Positions 29,474 through 43,102 of a DNA stretch of 64,000 nucleotides are shown here, in pieces (positions within the stretch are counted from its first letter, which is position 1; each line of letters opens with the position of its first letter). Location of the stretch: the NCBI GenBank assembly GCA_026929865.2, contig CM049417.1, positions 17,115,001 through 17,179,000 of the forward strand, read 5' to 3'. The stretch is from Hyperoplus lanceolatus (lineage: Eukaryota; Chordata; Actinopteri; Uranoscopiformes; Ammodytidae). The notes below the pieces were generated by a model. That model was not told where the DNA came from. It ran no database searches and was given only the letters and a program-made list of their open reading frames with translations. Both the position numbers and the translations under genes were made by a program.

Positions 29474-30516
29474 CAGGGCTGTACAGTGCGACAGTTTTGA
29501 TCGCATTTGCTACTGAAATTGATCACGTGCGATGATGAATACAAGTCCAGTCGCACCAGTGCTAATGAGCAGATGCTGTCTGTTTGAGACACAGAGGAGC
29601 TATGCACAATACTGCTTAGAGGGCTCTACATTAACACTCTCCAAATGCGGGTGAATGTAGTCTTAGGCGAGTAAGTTATTAAGTCTACCCTCCACTTTGG
29701 CTGGTGAAAGATGTGTGCTCGGGATCTGTGCTTGTGCGGCGATTATAGTGTCTAACTTCACCAACGGTTAAAACAGGAAGGAGACGGCTCTCTTTACATA
29801 AACGCAGTCAAGTTAGTGTGTGTGCAAACAGAACATTTCCTCTGCGCCTTCACAATAGAAGTCGGTTACTAGCCAAATGCGAGTTGACTCTTATTTTGAA
29901 GCAGGTAAGAACAGGAAGTTAGCGCTTCACAGCCCTTCAGTCAACCATGGACCTATAAAGAAAGCAGTCAACAGCAGTAACTATCTATGATTTAAACAAA
30001 GATTGACACAACCTATTTAACTTGGCCTAAATTGTATAACTATGTTTACTAATTTATTTAATAGGCTATTTGTTCAATGTTTTAAAGTATGGTTTTCATT
30101 AAAAGAATTAAATGTTCTAAAAATGTTTGTTATTATTAGCCTAATATAATAATGATATGTTTATAAAAAATATATAGGTATAGACATTATTTGCATAGTT
30201 CTATGGGGGGGAAATAATTCTGAATCAGCAAAAAAATTGCCATTGGCAGGTTAGACTCTTTTGTCTAAATTGCAAACAGTGCACCCCTATTAATTTTTCT
30301 ACAATTATTACTGCACACTAGGATATCATATTAATTGAGAATCTCAAATAAAACCAAGATGACATGCTCAAAGATAATTAGAGCTAAATGCAAGGGTTAG
30401 GGTCATGCAAGTTTTCGATCATACTTTGTGTGCTACCAAATTTATTTTTGTGCTACAGAATTTTTTTGCTTGCTAGCACCAATGCTACCACTTTAAAAAA
30501 TAAGCGTACAGCCCTG
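29474..30516. mobile_element. hAT-like DNA transposon (non-autonomous)
   Basis: The left end CAGGGCTGTACAGTGCGAC and the right end (reverse complement CAGGGCTGTACGCTTATT) share an 11-bp TIR, CAGGGCTGTAC. CCTTG is present directly outside both ends (29469-29473 and 30517-30521), a 5-bp duplication. The CAGGGC terminus is typical of hAT elements, some of which make 5-bp rather than 8-bp duplications. The 1,043-bp interior is AT-rich in its right half and encodes no recognisable transposase. Confidence 0.7.
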
Positions 30517-30521
30517 CCTTG

Positions 30522-31003
30522 ACATTTTTAAATTCTGGCTTCATTTGATTCATCTAATCTTTCTTTGACAGAAGGATCTTTTCAAAGCGCAGCCAGAAAG
30601 CAAAACCATCTTGTGTGGACATGTGGCACATGTGACAGCTTGTCAGTCTCTTCTCTAAAGTTTATAACCAGCTTTGTGTATTTTCAAACCTCTGCTTTTT
30701 CATTTGAACGAGAATCTGACAGGTTGTCTTATCCTGATCCATATGTTTTTTCTCCTGCTTGGAAGTGATTCCCTCCGTTACACACAAATCTTCAATTTAA
30801 GGCTCTTTTCATTCAGCGCAGTCTCTTCTATGAGGACCAGCTTGGAACAATGTTTGCTCGGGTGGATGTAGCCACCCTCCAATTAGCTGTTCCTCAGCTA
30901 GCAGCCACTCATGTATAACTCAACAAACTAAATCCGGAGTCACGAAAGCTAAATTGCACATGGCAGAGGATGTTACACATTAGGTATTATGTCAAAACAT
31001 TTA
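30522..31003. other. Gene-free stretch
   Basis: I see no gene or named repeat. Confidence 0.5.
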
Positions 31004-31210
31004 ATTTTTTTTTTATTTAACTTTTATTTATCCTCGAGAGACCAATTGAGGGGTGACCCTCATTTTCAATGACGTCGAGTTACATACATACTTACATGAC
31101 ATACATGCACATGACATGAATGTTTAACTTATGATCAACAATTTCATGAATATGTTAAACAAGCTCCTTGTGCAGGACACTAGGGTCCATCCATTCATAT
31201 GCAAAGACAC
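31004..31210 (-). mobile_element. LINE 3'-end fragment
   Basis: On the minus strand the sequence runs GAGGGTCACCCCTCAATTGG, TCTCTCGAGGATAAATAAAAG and then an A-rich tail. It has the same layout as the LINE tail near 20.1 kb but a different sequence. No coding portion remains. Confidence 0.5.
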
Positions 31211-33091
<1,881 letters not shown>

Positions 33092-33943
33092 CACGCTAAA
33101 TTAAGTGTAAATATTTTAAGAATTTTTAATGGTTTATGTTTAAGTCTGGGTCCTGCAACCTCCCTACCACCCCCTACTCATTACTCTAAAAAACATTCAG
33201 TTACTGTATGTCCATCTCCAAGAGCTATATTCTTTTGTTTAGACATGGGGGCACCACTTAGCAGCACTCAGGAAGCATTAATGGCCTCTGATGGTACTTG
33301 TAGATCAGGAAAGTAATCTTTCTGATATCTGGGAACCATCTGAGCTGATTTGTACCAATACAGACCAGAACACCTCCCTCCCCACTTTCAATGAATGCAA
33401 CTAAGCAAAGAAACAGGTAGCTATCTTGATGCTAATGCTCTCTATTGAGGAAGACATGCTACATGTCACATACTGGTAAGCAGAAGCCCCCCCCCCCCAC
33501 ATTAGACCATTAAGCCATAAAGGGTCTGCACCGATCATTTTACTGTAAAGCACTCCCATCATGGCAACCAACCATTATATTCATCCACCCTTTTAGCTAC
33601 ATGTGCTCCTGTGCTGCTCGACTATAATCTGTGGCAGCAGTAAACCCCAAAAAGCCACAGTAAACAGCTTTGGCTTTGTGTTCTCACGCACAAAGCCTTG
33701 CTTCACGTGTGCACAAACATGCACAATCACACACACACCCAGCCAAAGACGCATTCCAGTGAGGTCCTTTTCCCACCAAGATTAAAGTATTGATGTATTA
33801 ACCACCTCTTAAGTCCACAACACAAACACACAGACTTCCGAAACAAATCTTCTGTAACAATAGTATGATTGGTTCTGAAATGTCGATAAATAACAGAATT
33901 GTGGTCGCTTGTCCATATTTGTACTTCTGTCGCTCAGCGTATT
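33092..33943. other. Gene-free stretch
   Basis: I see no gene. A C-run lies near 33488-33498. Confidence 0.5.
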
Positions 33944-34022
33944 CAAAGTTTATTGTTTATTGTTTGTTGGATCCCCATTAGTTGTCACCATTGTGACAAC
34001 TATTCTTCCTGGGGTCCCTAAA
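33944..34022 (-). mobile_element. LINE 3'-end fragment (L2-like tail)
   Basis: Minus strand: GGGACCCCAGGAAGAATAG, a short stem (GTTGTCACAATGGTGACAAC), AATGGGGATCCAACAAAC, then ATAAAC-type tail units. This GGACCCCAGGAAGA..GGGGATCC signature ends many fish LINE copies. Confidence 0.6.
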
Positions 34023-34238
34023 AAGCAAAGTGGTGTCTCCCTCGAAAAATCTAGTGATTTTGTCATGGCGGTTCGCAGTTGCCTACGGGTACAAAGCTTG
34101 AAATATTTGTATGTACAGGAAATTTTAATTTAATGAAAGCAATTTTGCTACAGAGATGGAAAAGCAATGGTCTCTGAATAAATTGTTGGTAATGTGCCGT
34201 TGCCAGGAGCGAAAATAAATCATTTATGAACTCAAATA

Positions 34239-35105
34239 CACTCAACAAAAATATAAACGCAACACTTTTGTTTTTGCTCCCATTTTTCATGAGATGGACT
34301 TAGAGATCTAAAATTCATTCCAGATACACAATTGTACCATTTCTCTCAAACATTGTTCACAAATCTGTCTAAATGTGTGATAGTGAGCACTTCTGCTTTG
34401 CTGAGATAATCCATCCCACCTCACAGGTGTGCCACATCAAGATTCTGATCTGACATCATGATTAGTGCACAGGTGTGCCTTAGACTGTCCACAATAAAAG
34501 GCCACTCTGAAATGTGCATTTTTTTTGCTTTATTGGGGGTCTGGGGACTCAGAACCAGTCAGTATCTGGTGTGACCACCATTTGCCTCATGCAGTGCAAC
34601 ACATCTTCTTCGCATAGAGTTTATCAGATTGTCAATTGTGGCCTGTGGAATGTTGTTCCACTCCTCTTCAATGGCTGTGCGAAGTTGCTGGAGACGGCTT
34701 ATGGTGGAGAAATGAACATTCAATGAACGAGCAACAGATCTGGTTGACATTCCTGCTGTCAGCATGCCAATTGCACGCTCCCTCAATGCTTGTGGCATCT
34801 GTGGCATTTTGCTGTGAGACAAAACTGCACATTTCAGGGTGGCCTTTTATTGTGGACAGTCTAAGGTACACCTGTGAACTAATCATGATGTCAGATCAGC
34901 ATCTTGATGTGGCACACCTGTGAGGTGGGATGGATTATCTCAGCAAAGCAGAAGTGCTCACTATCACACATTTAGACAGATTTGTGAACAATGTTTGAGA
35001 CAAATGGTACAATTGTGTATCTGGAATGAATTTTAGATCTTTAAGTCCATCTCATGAAAAATGGGAGCAAAAACAAAAGTGTTGCGTTTATATTTTTGTT
35101 GAGTG
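34239..35105 (-). mobile_element. Tc1/mariner-like element with ~280-bp TIRs and internal deletion
   Basis: Both ends read CACTCAACAAAAATATAAAC inward, flanked by TA (34237-34238 and 35106-35107). The inverted repeats, 34239-34519 and 34826-35105, differ at only a few positions. Between them lies a minus-strand transposase remnant. At 867 bp the element is well under the 1.5-1.8 kb expected of a complete element with such TIRs. High TIR identity suggests fairly recent activity, driven by enzyme supplied elsewhere. Confidence 0.92.
34559..34822 (-). pseudogene. Tc1-like transposase remnant, catalytic core deleted
   Basis: The 87-codon frame opens MSHSKMPQMPQALRERAIG and continues LTAGMSTRSVARSLNVHFSTISRL. 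This is the N-terminal helix-turn-helix (paired-like) DNA-binding domain of Tc1-family transposases, residues about 8-45. It then jumps straight to LRTAIEEEWNNIPQATIDN and LINSMRRRCVALHEANGGH, the C-terminal tail that normally follows the last catalytic residue. The frame is kept across the deletion, but the whole DDE/DDD nuclease core is gone. It could at most bind TIRs. Confidence 0.9.
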
Positions 35106-35107
35106 TA

Positions 35108-35743
35108 GTTATACTGAAATGTGGGAATTTCATTCAAAGGCATACCAGTGCAGGTAGAAGACATAGGTAGACGGAGCTTCAAGTCAGTTACATCCCCTCC
35201 TCAGGGTAAATGCCTTCAGGTGGTTTAGCTACATCCTTGTGAATGTTTACACTTGTGTATAACATGTCAGGCAGAATTTAGCTACCCCAGATAGCCAGAT
35301 AGTCTTGTCTTCACATTCTCAGTCACAGTTGACTTGATTCAGAAATTTGAACAATCTCTTCACCTGTCTCCTTGAGGAGTGCTCTCTAGTTTCAACATAA
35401 GAAAGATAAATCTCTGAAACCCTGAAACCGCACTGTGACGCTCTGTGATGCAAATACCTGCAGTGGTGGTTCAATGGAAGTCCGACCTCTTGTGTAAAAG
35501 ACGGCATGCGTGAGAGGTGTGCTGTGCTGTTAACTAGCAATTTTTGCAATCCATGTTTACCTTTAAAACAGCTCTTTAAAAACCCAACATACAGACGGGC
35601 TAACGTGCTGAAACAAGCCTTTTGTTTCAACAGTTACTGCACAAACACAATAGTAAAAGTCAACGTGCAACAACCAGGGTGGATGAGGGTATTATTTTTT
35701 CTCTGAACAAATGCAACATGCAACTCTGACACATTACTCTTGC
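35108..35743. other. Gene-free stretch
   Basis: I see nothing I can name. The 103-codon minus-strand frame at 35319-35630 lacks motifs. Confidence 0.5.
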
Positions 35744-36040
35744 TAAAGGAATAGGTGGACATTTTGAGGAAATTCTTCATGTGCTTACATGCCAAAACTA
35801 GATGGACTGATTCCACTGGTATGTCCGTGTACTGTAATGATATGATGCTAATGCCTAGCTCAGTACAAAAGCTGAAAGTAGTTGGATCATAGAGCTAACA
35901 TGGCTCTGTCTGAAAGCATCACAATCGACCCATCACCACCTCTTGCTAACTAATTATCATGTAATAGCTTGTTTCTATTAGCAAAAGATTTTTAAAAAAT
36001 CTGTGTGGTTTAAACTAAAAATGTTTAACTATTCCTTTAA
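35744..36040. mobile_element. Fish MITE with TAAAGGAATAG ends
   Basis: Left end CTAAAGGAATAGGTGGACATTT and right end (reverse complement) TTAAAGGAATAGTTAAACATTT form a TIR. Between them are the diagnostic words of a very common percomorph repeat: ATGCTAATGCCTAGC, AACATGGCTCTGTCTGAAAG, CACCTCTTGCTAACTAATTA. Target duplication is not clear. The sequence after it (36085-36130, GGCGTCATCTAGTGGTGAAAG) resembles another common fish repeat. Confidence 0.65.
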
Positions 36041-37199
36041 GTTTTCGAACTACATTAAACTTGCAGTTTTTAATAACACATATTGTGGCGTCATCTAGTG
36101 GTGAAAGTTGTAAGTTTGCAACACTCTTTGTCTACCCCTCAAGTTTGGAAAAATTGACATAAGCTACGGTGGCCTTCAAGGAAAAAAAGTTAGTTACTAA
36201 AGATGACATCATCTACCACTGTCTCAAGTCACCACACCTTTCATGCATATGTCAGAGATTGGGATTAATAAGAAAATAACCTAAATAATGATTTGAGTTT
36301 AGAACTAATTCCTACGTAGTAGAGACTAAAGAGCAGCCTGTGCCTGCTTTTCACTCTTCAAATTAAACTGCAAGGACTTACTGGGGGGATTTTTTTAATG
36401 TCATGCTCCTGTTCTCATCTGAAGGAATTAAACAAATAAAGTTCTCAAAAGAGCAAACAATTTAACACAGCCTACTTCACGCCAATTCAACTTCAGTCAC
36501 ACATCGAATCAGACTAAATCCAAAAGTAAGAGTTAAAAACGTTGCAAGAACCACACTGGACCTAAAAAAAAAAAGGCAACTAGTGTGGAAAATAAGTGAT
36601 GAAACTAGAGCACAAACTCTTCCCCAATTCCCTCAGAGTGAATCAAAAAGACACAGCAGATTAGTACACTCTGGCAAAGCCCATATTGCCCTCCAAGTAT
36701 TTGTGTTCATCAAAACTAAATTAGGAAGAACGTCCGTATTTTATGACGTGTGTGTTTGCGCGTTTGTGAGTCTGTGCCTGTGCGTAAGAGCAGTTAAGCT
36801 CCAATCATATTGATGCACCTAATCCCCTTACACGGACCTTCACATTCAAGTGTGAGAGCTCAACATCCGACTCAGTGGAAGATCCTCATGATGAAATGCA
36901 AACCACCACTGTTAATCTCATGCACAGTATATACATAGAGATACAAATTAAAACATCAAGCACTGACAGCCAGGAGGGCTGTAGAAGAGGGGGAGTGATT
37001 GGAGAGTATATGAAAGAAAGAGAAAATCTGTATGAGGAAGCAGGTGTGTGTGAACATTTTGACCAGCAAGGAAATAAGGGAGCCAAGATGGAGAGGTTCC
37101 AGCAGTGCCTTCAATACATAAGATTTGGGGAAGAAAACTTGCTGTTCTGAAAAATCCTCAGCCAACTCCCAAGCAGCGGCATTAAGCTCTGATCATCTG

Positions 37200-37201
<2 letters not shown>
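36041..37201. other. Gene-free stretch
   Basis: Apart from the repeat-like piece near 36085-36130 I see no recognisable feature. Confidence 0.45.

Positions 37202-37278
<77 letters not shown>
37202..37278. repeat. (CA)n microsatellite
   Basis: Pure CA tract of 77 bp. Confidence 0.98.
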
Positions 37279-37281
<3 letters not shown>

Positions 37282-37374
37282 TGTCAAATCAGGACTTTCA
37301 CTCTGCACCAATTCATCTGAAAAAGGATTTTTACCAGGTACCTAGAGCTGAAGTTAGTTTTCCTTTCCCCCCCC

Positions 37375-37377
<3 letters not shown>

Positions 37378-37438
<61 letters not shown>

Positions 37439-37439
37439 A

Positions 37440-37524
<85 letters not shown>
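37378..37524. repeat. Long (CA)n microsatellite
   Basis: 147 bp of CA with CT interruptions at about 37432-37442. Confidence 0.98.
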
Positions 37525-37526
<2 letters not shown>

Positions 37527-37770
37527 CATCTTATCTCCCAAGAGCAGATGTGCATCCTCCTCATTGGGCCATGTCAATCTCACACACCCCGACAAAGTTA
37601 AAGGTTGTGTGTGAGAAATAGATGAGAGAGAGTCAGAAAGAGAGACAACAAAAAAAAAGCTTTGTGACTTAACATCAGTCAGCCAAACCAGCATTCACCA
37701 AAGCCTCTTACATGGACCACAGCACTTTACAAAAAACCCTTCATACACCCCACAGACACACAGACACAGA

Positions 37771-37827
<57 letters not shown>

Positions 37828-37834
37828 TACATCA

Positions 37835-37900
<66 letters not shown>

Positions 37901-37913
37901 TACATCAAAAATC
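37771..37913. repeat. Duplicated compound microsatellite
   Basis: A (CA)n tract plus ATATACATACATCAAAAA occurs twice in direct orientation (37771-37838 and 37839-37911). Confidence 0.9.
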
Positions 37914-39162
37914 ATACATTGCGTTTTTGCCAGCTCCAACTCCTTTCACATCTTTATCGTACCTTTCCTTTCTTATAGAAATAATGAATGGCTTGTAAAC
38001 ACATGGAATGAGGACAGGACGGCATGCAAAACTTATGAGTTCAACTTCATATTTCCAAACATTTTTTTGTTTGTTTTTCTTTCAGACATCAAGAGAGAAG
38101 CAGCAGCTTACTTTGAGTTGTTGCGTTTGCTTTCATGTGCTTGTTTATCTGTTACAGACAAAGCAAATGCTCAAAACGTCCTTGTGTATACTATTAAAGA
38201 TTTAAAACAGCTTTGTTAAAACATGCTCGGGGTGATCTGGGTGAATAACTCTCCAGTGCAATCACAATTATTTTCTAAAAGCTGTGGTTTGCCTTTATCT
38301 GCCTGTTTTTAATTGAATTCCTTCAATAAATGAAACACTGAAATAGGACTGCAACTAATGATTTATTTAAAGTGGCTACAAAGAACTTTCAGTTTTTGTT
38401 GATTCTAGCTTTGGACAAAATCTTTAGTGTATTTACAGTGAAGCAGATTAGTATGCCTATTTGATTTAGCACTGTTGTGTGTGGAATCAAAGGATGTTCC
38501 TGCCTGTCATAAATAGGCCATATGTTTATGTATCTTGGATCCCGGGATATAGGAGGACCAGAGCAACATCATTAAAGGTGTAATAAGCAGTTTATTTATG
38601 TCGATATAAGTATTAAATCGCTCTTTACTCATACAGTGATCATTTACATAATATGTGCATTTCATAAAGCCGATCTCTCGATCAGCTGCTCCGTAGGCCT
38701 ATGTAATCGGCAAGTAAACTTGTTAGAGGATCCCGAAATTTGAATCCGATCACAAGAGAAAACGGTAGAAATCGAAACCCGTCTCACTCATGGTCTCACT
38801 GAGGGTGCACGCCAGAGCAACAGATGGGTGAATGTTTATGCGCCTACAATGGCGGAGCAGGTACAAATACTTCCCAATGTCTGTTTTGATGGTTTTTATC
38901 ATGTTTTATCACACTTATGGATCTGAGATGATGCTAGATAACTCGCTGCTTGAAGACCGCAGTGCATTAATGTGGTGACGTAGGGACGAGGGAGGGGGCT
39001 GCTAGCTGCAGTCACTGACAGGAAGTTAGCTACACTGACCATTCTGCTTACTGAACCTTAAACAAAAACAAGAGAAAAAGAAAAGAAGAAAAGTTCTAAA
39101 CTTCTCACTTCACTCATAATCTGAATAAATAGCGTGACCAGGTGAGATTGTAGAACTGGAAA

Positions 39163-39295
39163 ATAGCCTCGTTTGAGCCATCTGGCTCAGAGCTGCGCAA
39201 TTATGACGCGCGTCTTGCTGAGCGCACAGCATTTTTTCAGCATTTTTGCTGTGCGCTCAGCAAGAGCAAGACGGCTCCTACTCAAACGAGGCTAT
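39163..39295. repeat. Two-step inverted repeat (large hairpin)
   Basis: The outer arms ATAGCCTCGTTTGAG (39163-39177) and CTCAAACGAGGCTAT (39281-39295) are exact complements. The inner arms CTTGCTGAGCGCACAGCA (39214-39231) and TGCTGTGCGCTCAGCAAG (39247-39264) are also exact. The material between inner and outer stems does not match as well. Confidence 0.9.
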
Positions 39296-40597
39296 TATCT
39301 GTTGGCTATTATATAGCCTATATATATAAAATACGCTACTTTACTTCCAGGTCAGTCCGATAAATGTACCACTCAACATTCACAACTAAGCTGTAGTGAA
39401 TCAAAATAAAACGGAACTAGTTTCAGCGTGTTTAATGCGATACGAACGATTATTTTTTTCATTGTGTTGAGTAGCCTAATTCATCTTACCAAAATAGACA
39501 ATCTTTGGTTCGCTCGCGCCACTGAGCTGACAGCGCGAAGGCAGAAGAACCTGCGCGTGCATCTACTTTGTTTCAGGTTATTCGCTAATACGTCGTGACA
39601 TGATAATTCCCCCACTGTTAGTTAGCGTTAGACTACTAGCTATTTATTTAGTTAGCTGTTAAAAAAATTTTTTCACTTGAGAAGTCTTTCGGCTCATAGT
39701 TTAGTGAATATCCAATATTTACTGCTTTTATACAAACTATTCCAGCTGAGGCCAACTGAGGAAGGGAACTTGACCTGGCAAAGGTAACGGCTAGCTAAAT
39801 TTGGCTATAGTGTTACTTAAGTTAGCTATTTTTTTCTGAAAAAAAAAACAATAGAATAAAAAGCTCAAAATGGAGTTTGTTTTATTTCTTGCCAGCCAAC
39901 TGTTATTTTGTTGTTGCTGTTGTCTGACTGCTCTTTTCCGTTTATTTCGACAGACTGTCAATGTACTTTGTCATCTTTCTAAAAAGTCAATTTGGCCTAT
40001 AAACATTGCCAGCATGGCTCATCACATACGTACCTCAGAAAGAGTAGAAGAAAGAATTACAAAATTCACATTCTGTGTATTTTTAATTATTGTCTATTTG
40101 AAGCATTTATGTGGTTGAATAAATGTACCTAAACTGACACCAATCCCATACAGGTGAAAAAGAAACTATGTTATGAAGCTGTTAAACTGAATCTCATTGC
40201 ATTTATGTTTACTGTAAAATATAGAATTCGGTTTAAAAGAGGAGAATTGAGTCAGAGAGAGATGAGAAAGCCAGAAGATCAAACGGCAAACACACTTTCA
40301 CACAATATGCCCTTTATTACCAACAGAATAGCCCCCTTGTCTCTGAAGATCAGAACAGAGCAGCATTTCAGGACAGTGGGTTTAAGAGCACGGATGATAA
40401 AGAGTGCTCAGAGCTCAGCTTTCGATCTGAAGGGATTAGTCCTGTCGATGGCTTTTACTCTGATGAGAGTAGCGCAAGCCTTTGGGTATTTTCCATGGGA
40501 CTTGGTTATTTCTAGCTCTATTTTGTGTTTAAATTTGGTATGGTGCTGTTAGTTCCTCTATTTCTTTGTTTGATTGTGGGCTTCAGAAAGCCTTTAT

Positions 40598-40604
<7 letters not shown>

Positions 40605-40639
<35 letters not shown>
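40605..40639. repeat. (GT)n microsatellite
   Basis: GT tract of 35 bp. Confidence 0.95.
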
Positions 40640-40642
<3 letters not shown>

Positions 40643-42436
40643 TCACTCAGGTGTGTTGCTTGCTTCTCCGAAAAAGTCTCAGCTAATCCCTTCTGCTTCC
40701 TGGATCTAAGAGGAAATAGAAAAAAAGGTAACAAAGAAAGACACAAAGATTGGGCCAAGTATATTAATATTCTGGTCTGCCGCTATGAATCGGTCCTCAA
40801 ACTAAATTTGGTAAAATAACTGAAAAATCCCACACAACTTCTACCATGGTCTTGTTGAAATTGGAGTGTAATCAGTGCTTTGTTTCTTCACACTCCTCCT
40901 GTCTGTTCTCGCCCACTTAGGTGTGGAAATGAAAGGACTACTTCTATTGATGTGTGTCAGAGTAATGGAGTCATTGATGTTACTAAATTAGGGGTTTCCC
41001 TTCAGTAATGATGATGCCTGTGACCAGAAACATAAAGACGGATTCACACGGCACATATATCACGTAATGACTGAGTTTTAGACGTTGTGATTGGATTTGT
41101 GAAGCGTGAGGGTTTTTCCCCTTTCAATCCATCGCCACATCCTCTATGTGGCAGCATGACAGACCCTTTGCCCTTTCCATCTATTGGCTGTTATCTGTCA
41201 GATCTTTTTTTTTTAATGCAAAGGAGTTAGAAGAAGAAAGTACATTAAGAATTGTTTAACTCAATTTACCAATTGACAAAAATGTATCGCCAACAATTTT
41301 AATAGTTGAATAATAATTTGTAATTTTTCAAGCAGAAGAACCAAACATTTGGTTATTCCGGCTTATGGGAGGATTGTGCCTTGGTGACTTGAAAATAAAA
41401 ACATTTCACTATTATTACCTAACTTAGAAACACAGATGATGCATCAAATGAAAAAGTAATCGATAATGAAAATATCAAGTGGCAGCCCATATTAACATTA
41501 ATGCAACATTATTACTCTATTACATTATAACTCTGTCGTTTAAGTTCTATTTTTCCATTCAGTGTTAATTTGTGCTTCTATGCCTATGACCCATTTTCCC
41601 ACTTGAGTCATTCTTTCTGTTATAGTCCAGTCCTTGTATCCTAACGCTGTAAGGCTGAACATTACTTTTTGGTGGACTTTTGACAGCTGTAGTGCAAGTT
41701 TAGCATTTAGCTGGAATGTCCTTTATACTGTAAGTCGATTCTAATTATAGACAACACATTAACAATCTTTATTCATTCAGCGCAAAGTGAGGACCTGCTG
41801 TGCATAATAAACTCTTAGTTAACTTGCCCACTCCAGGGAGAATTAGCAGTAAATGGTGTATTATGTTGTCTGCCTTACAGTGTAGTTCCACTAGAAATTC
41901 CTGCCTTCAAAATGTCTAATTTTTAGCCATTAAATTGTTTTACTTCCAGTCATTGGTTGAAAAAAGCTACATTAGTTGTCACTTTTTCATGCAAGCACCG
42001 ACAAAAGTCCTGCATAGCCCCGGAGTTATGTGATAACCAGCCATGTATAACCTACATTCTTACATAATGCTCACCCTAGCCTATTTATTCCTCTTCTATT
42101 TACAGTCCTACTTAAGGCTCTTGATTATGACTGAGGCTAATGTGCTTTAATGTTGTTGACTGCATGAGCTGACTATCATTACCGGGCATTTTGGTAATTA
42201 CTTGTTTTCCTCGTCTTGGTCTTCATATATTTTAGCATATTTGCTTACTCAGGTTTTAGATACTTGAGGAGTTCTTCAATTTTACATGCAAATTAGAATT
42301 TTTATCTCACTCTCAGCACAAACCATGACATGGTTACCTCAAACGCACCATTCACATCATCAGTGGGATGTAATGTTCCTTCCTTTAAAAGCTTTTGTTC
42401 GCCTTTTCTCATCTCTTGGCATTTATTGCTTTTCAG

Positions 42437-42700
42437 ATGTCCATGGACAACAGGAAGAGGCCGACGGGTTCCTCCAACTCTGGGAACATGGTCTACTGGT
42501 CCTCCTCGTTTCCCCGGCAACCGGCCAGGGTGCTGATCGTGGAGACGCTGCCACCCAGGTGGTCAGAGACCTGTACGGTGATCTGTGAGGCCCTGGACAA
42601 CTTCCTGTCTCTGGCCTGCAGTCTGGAGGGACCCTGTAGGGTACCTCTACTCAGCTTGTATGCCATCAGCAAGCAGCAGGAATGTCTGCTGCCATTTGTG
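42437..42700 (+). CDS. m1ap: M1AP (meiosis 1 associated protein), first coding exon
   Basis: M1AP is a vertebrate germ-cell protein needed for progression of meiosis I. The mammalian protein works with the TEX11/SHOC1/SPO16 crossover machinery, and its loss stops spermatogenesis. This exon gives codons 1-88, from MSMDNRKRP to CLLPFV. Conserved blocks that match mammalian M1AP in order are ARVLIVETLPP, CEALDNFLSLACSLEGP and LLSLYAISKQQECLLPF. The start ATG follows the acceptor TTGCTTTTCAG directly, so at least one upstream non-coding exon is expected. The exon ends in phase 0 at the donor GTG|GTAAGA. With the next two exons it covers 211 codons, about 40% of the roughly 530-residue mammalian protein. 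The remaining exons are not seen in the window. Confidence 0.88.
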
Positions 42701-42843
42701 GTAAGATAGATGATAGTGTTTATAAGAACCATTATTGATTTTTCCTGTTCCCTCATCCCTCTTTCCCTTTGTTGCTTTCCATCACACACAATGTCCGTCA
42801 CTTTTTTCCCCCTTTTCTGCTCTGTGCCTCTTTACCCTTTAAG

Positions 42844-43041
42844 CAGGTGCGTGGTAACCTGGCCAGGCTGCGTTCCTGTGTGGAGGAGCTGAGGTCTATT
42901 CCAGGAGAAGGTTGCGTCAGAGGAGTGGCCAGAGGAGGCGAGCTGCTGCGACAGGCAGTGCTGGACAGCATGCAGCAGTTTAAACAGTACACAAGACACA
43001 CCAGTACTGGGAACCAGGCCAACAACCACCCTTATATGGAG
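42844..43041 (+). CDS. m1ap: M1AP, second coding exon
   Basis: This 198-nt exon (66 codons, phase 0 on both sides) follows a 143-bp intron with a strong pyrimidine tract. It encodes QVRGNLARLRSCVEELRSI, then a glycine-rich turn, and LLRQAVLDSMQQFKQYTRH, matching the same order in mammalian M1AP. The acceptor is a tandem AAG-CAG. Using the first AG adds Gln (as in the mammalian protein, QVKGN), while the second gives an exon starting at 42847. I chose 42844 by homology. The donor is GAG|GTGAGC. The next intron holds a hAT transposon and tRNA-Ala copies. Confidence 0.88.
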
Positions 43042-43102
43042 GTGAGCATAGATAGACCCTATATACAGTATATGCTCAACAAGAAAGATTCATGCTACAG
43101 CT

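Larger units (their letters stand above)
37914..42436. other. Upstream region of m1ap; degenerate repeats, no coding exon seen
   Basis: 38350-39160 contains words of dispersed fish repeats (CAGTGAAGCAGATTAGTATG; GCAGTTTATTTATGTCGATA) and is probably transposon-derived. A large hairpin lies at 39163-39295. 39510-39560 is CpG-rich and could be the m1ap promoter or first non-coding exon, but this is a guess. A TG tract lies at 40605-40639. 41270-41490 resembles a degenerate fish repeat with AATCGATAATGAAAATA. Open frames up to 132 codons carry no motif. Confidence 0.4.

Noticed and set aside
40154..40552. 132-codon + strand open frame preceded by a CAG acceptor-like site upstream of m1ap
   Set aside because: No similarity to M1AP or any family I know, and repeats lie all around it. 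Not supported as an exon.
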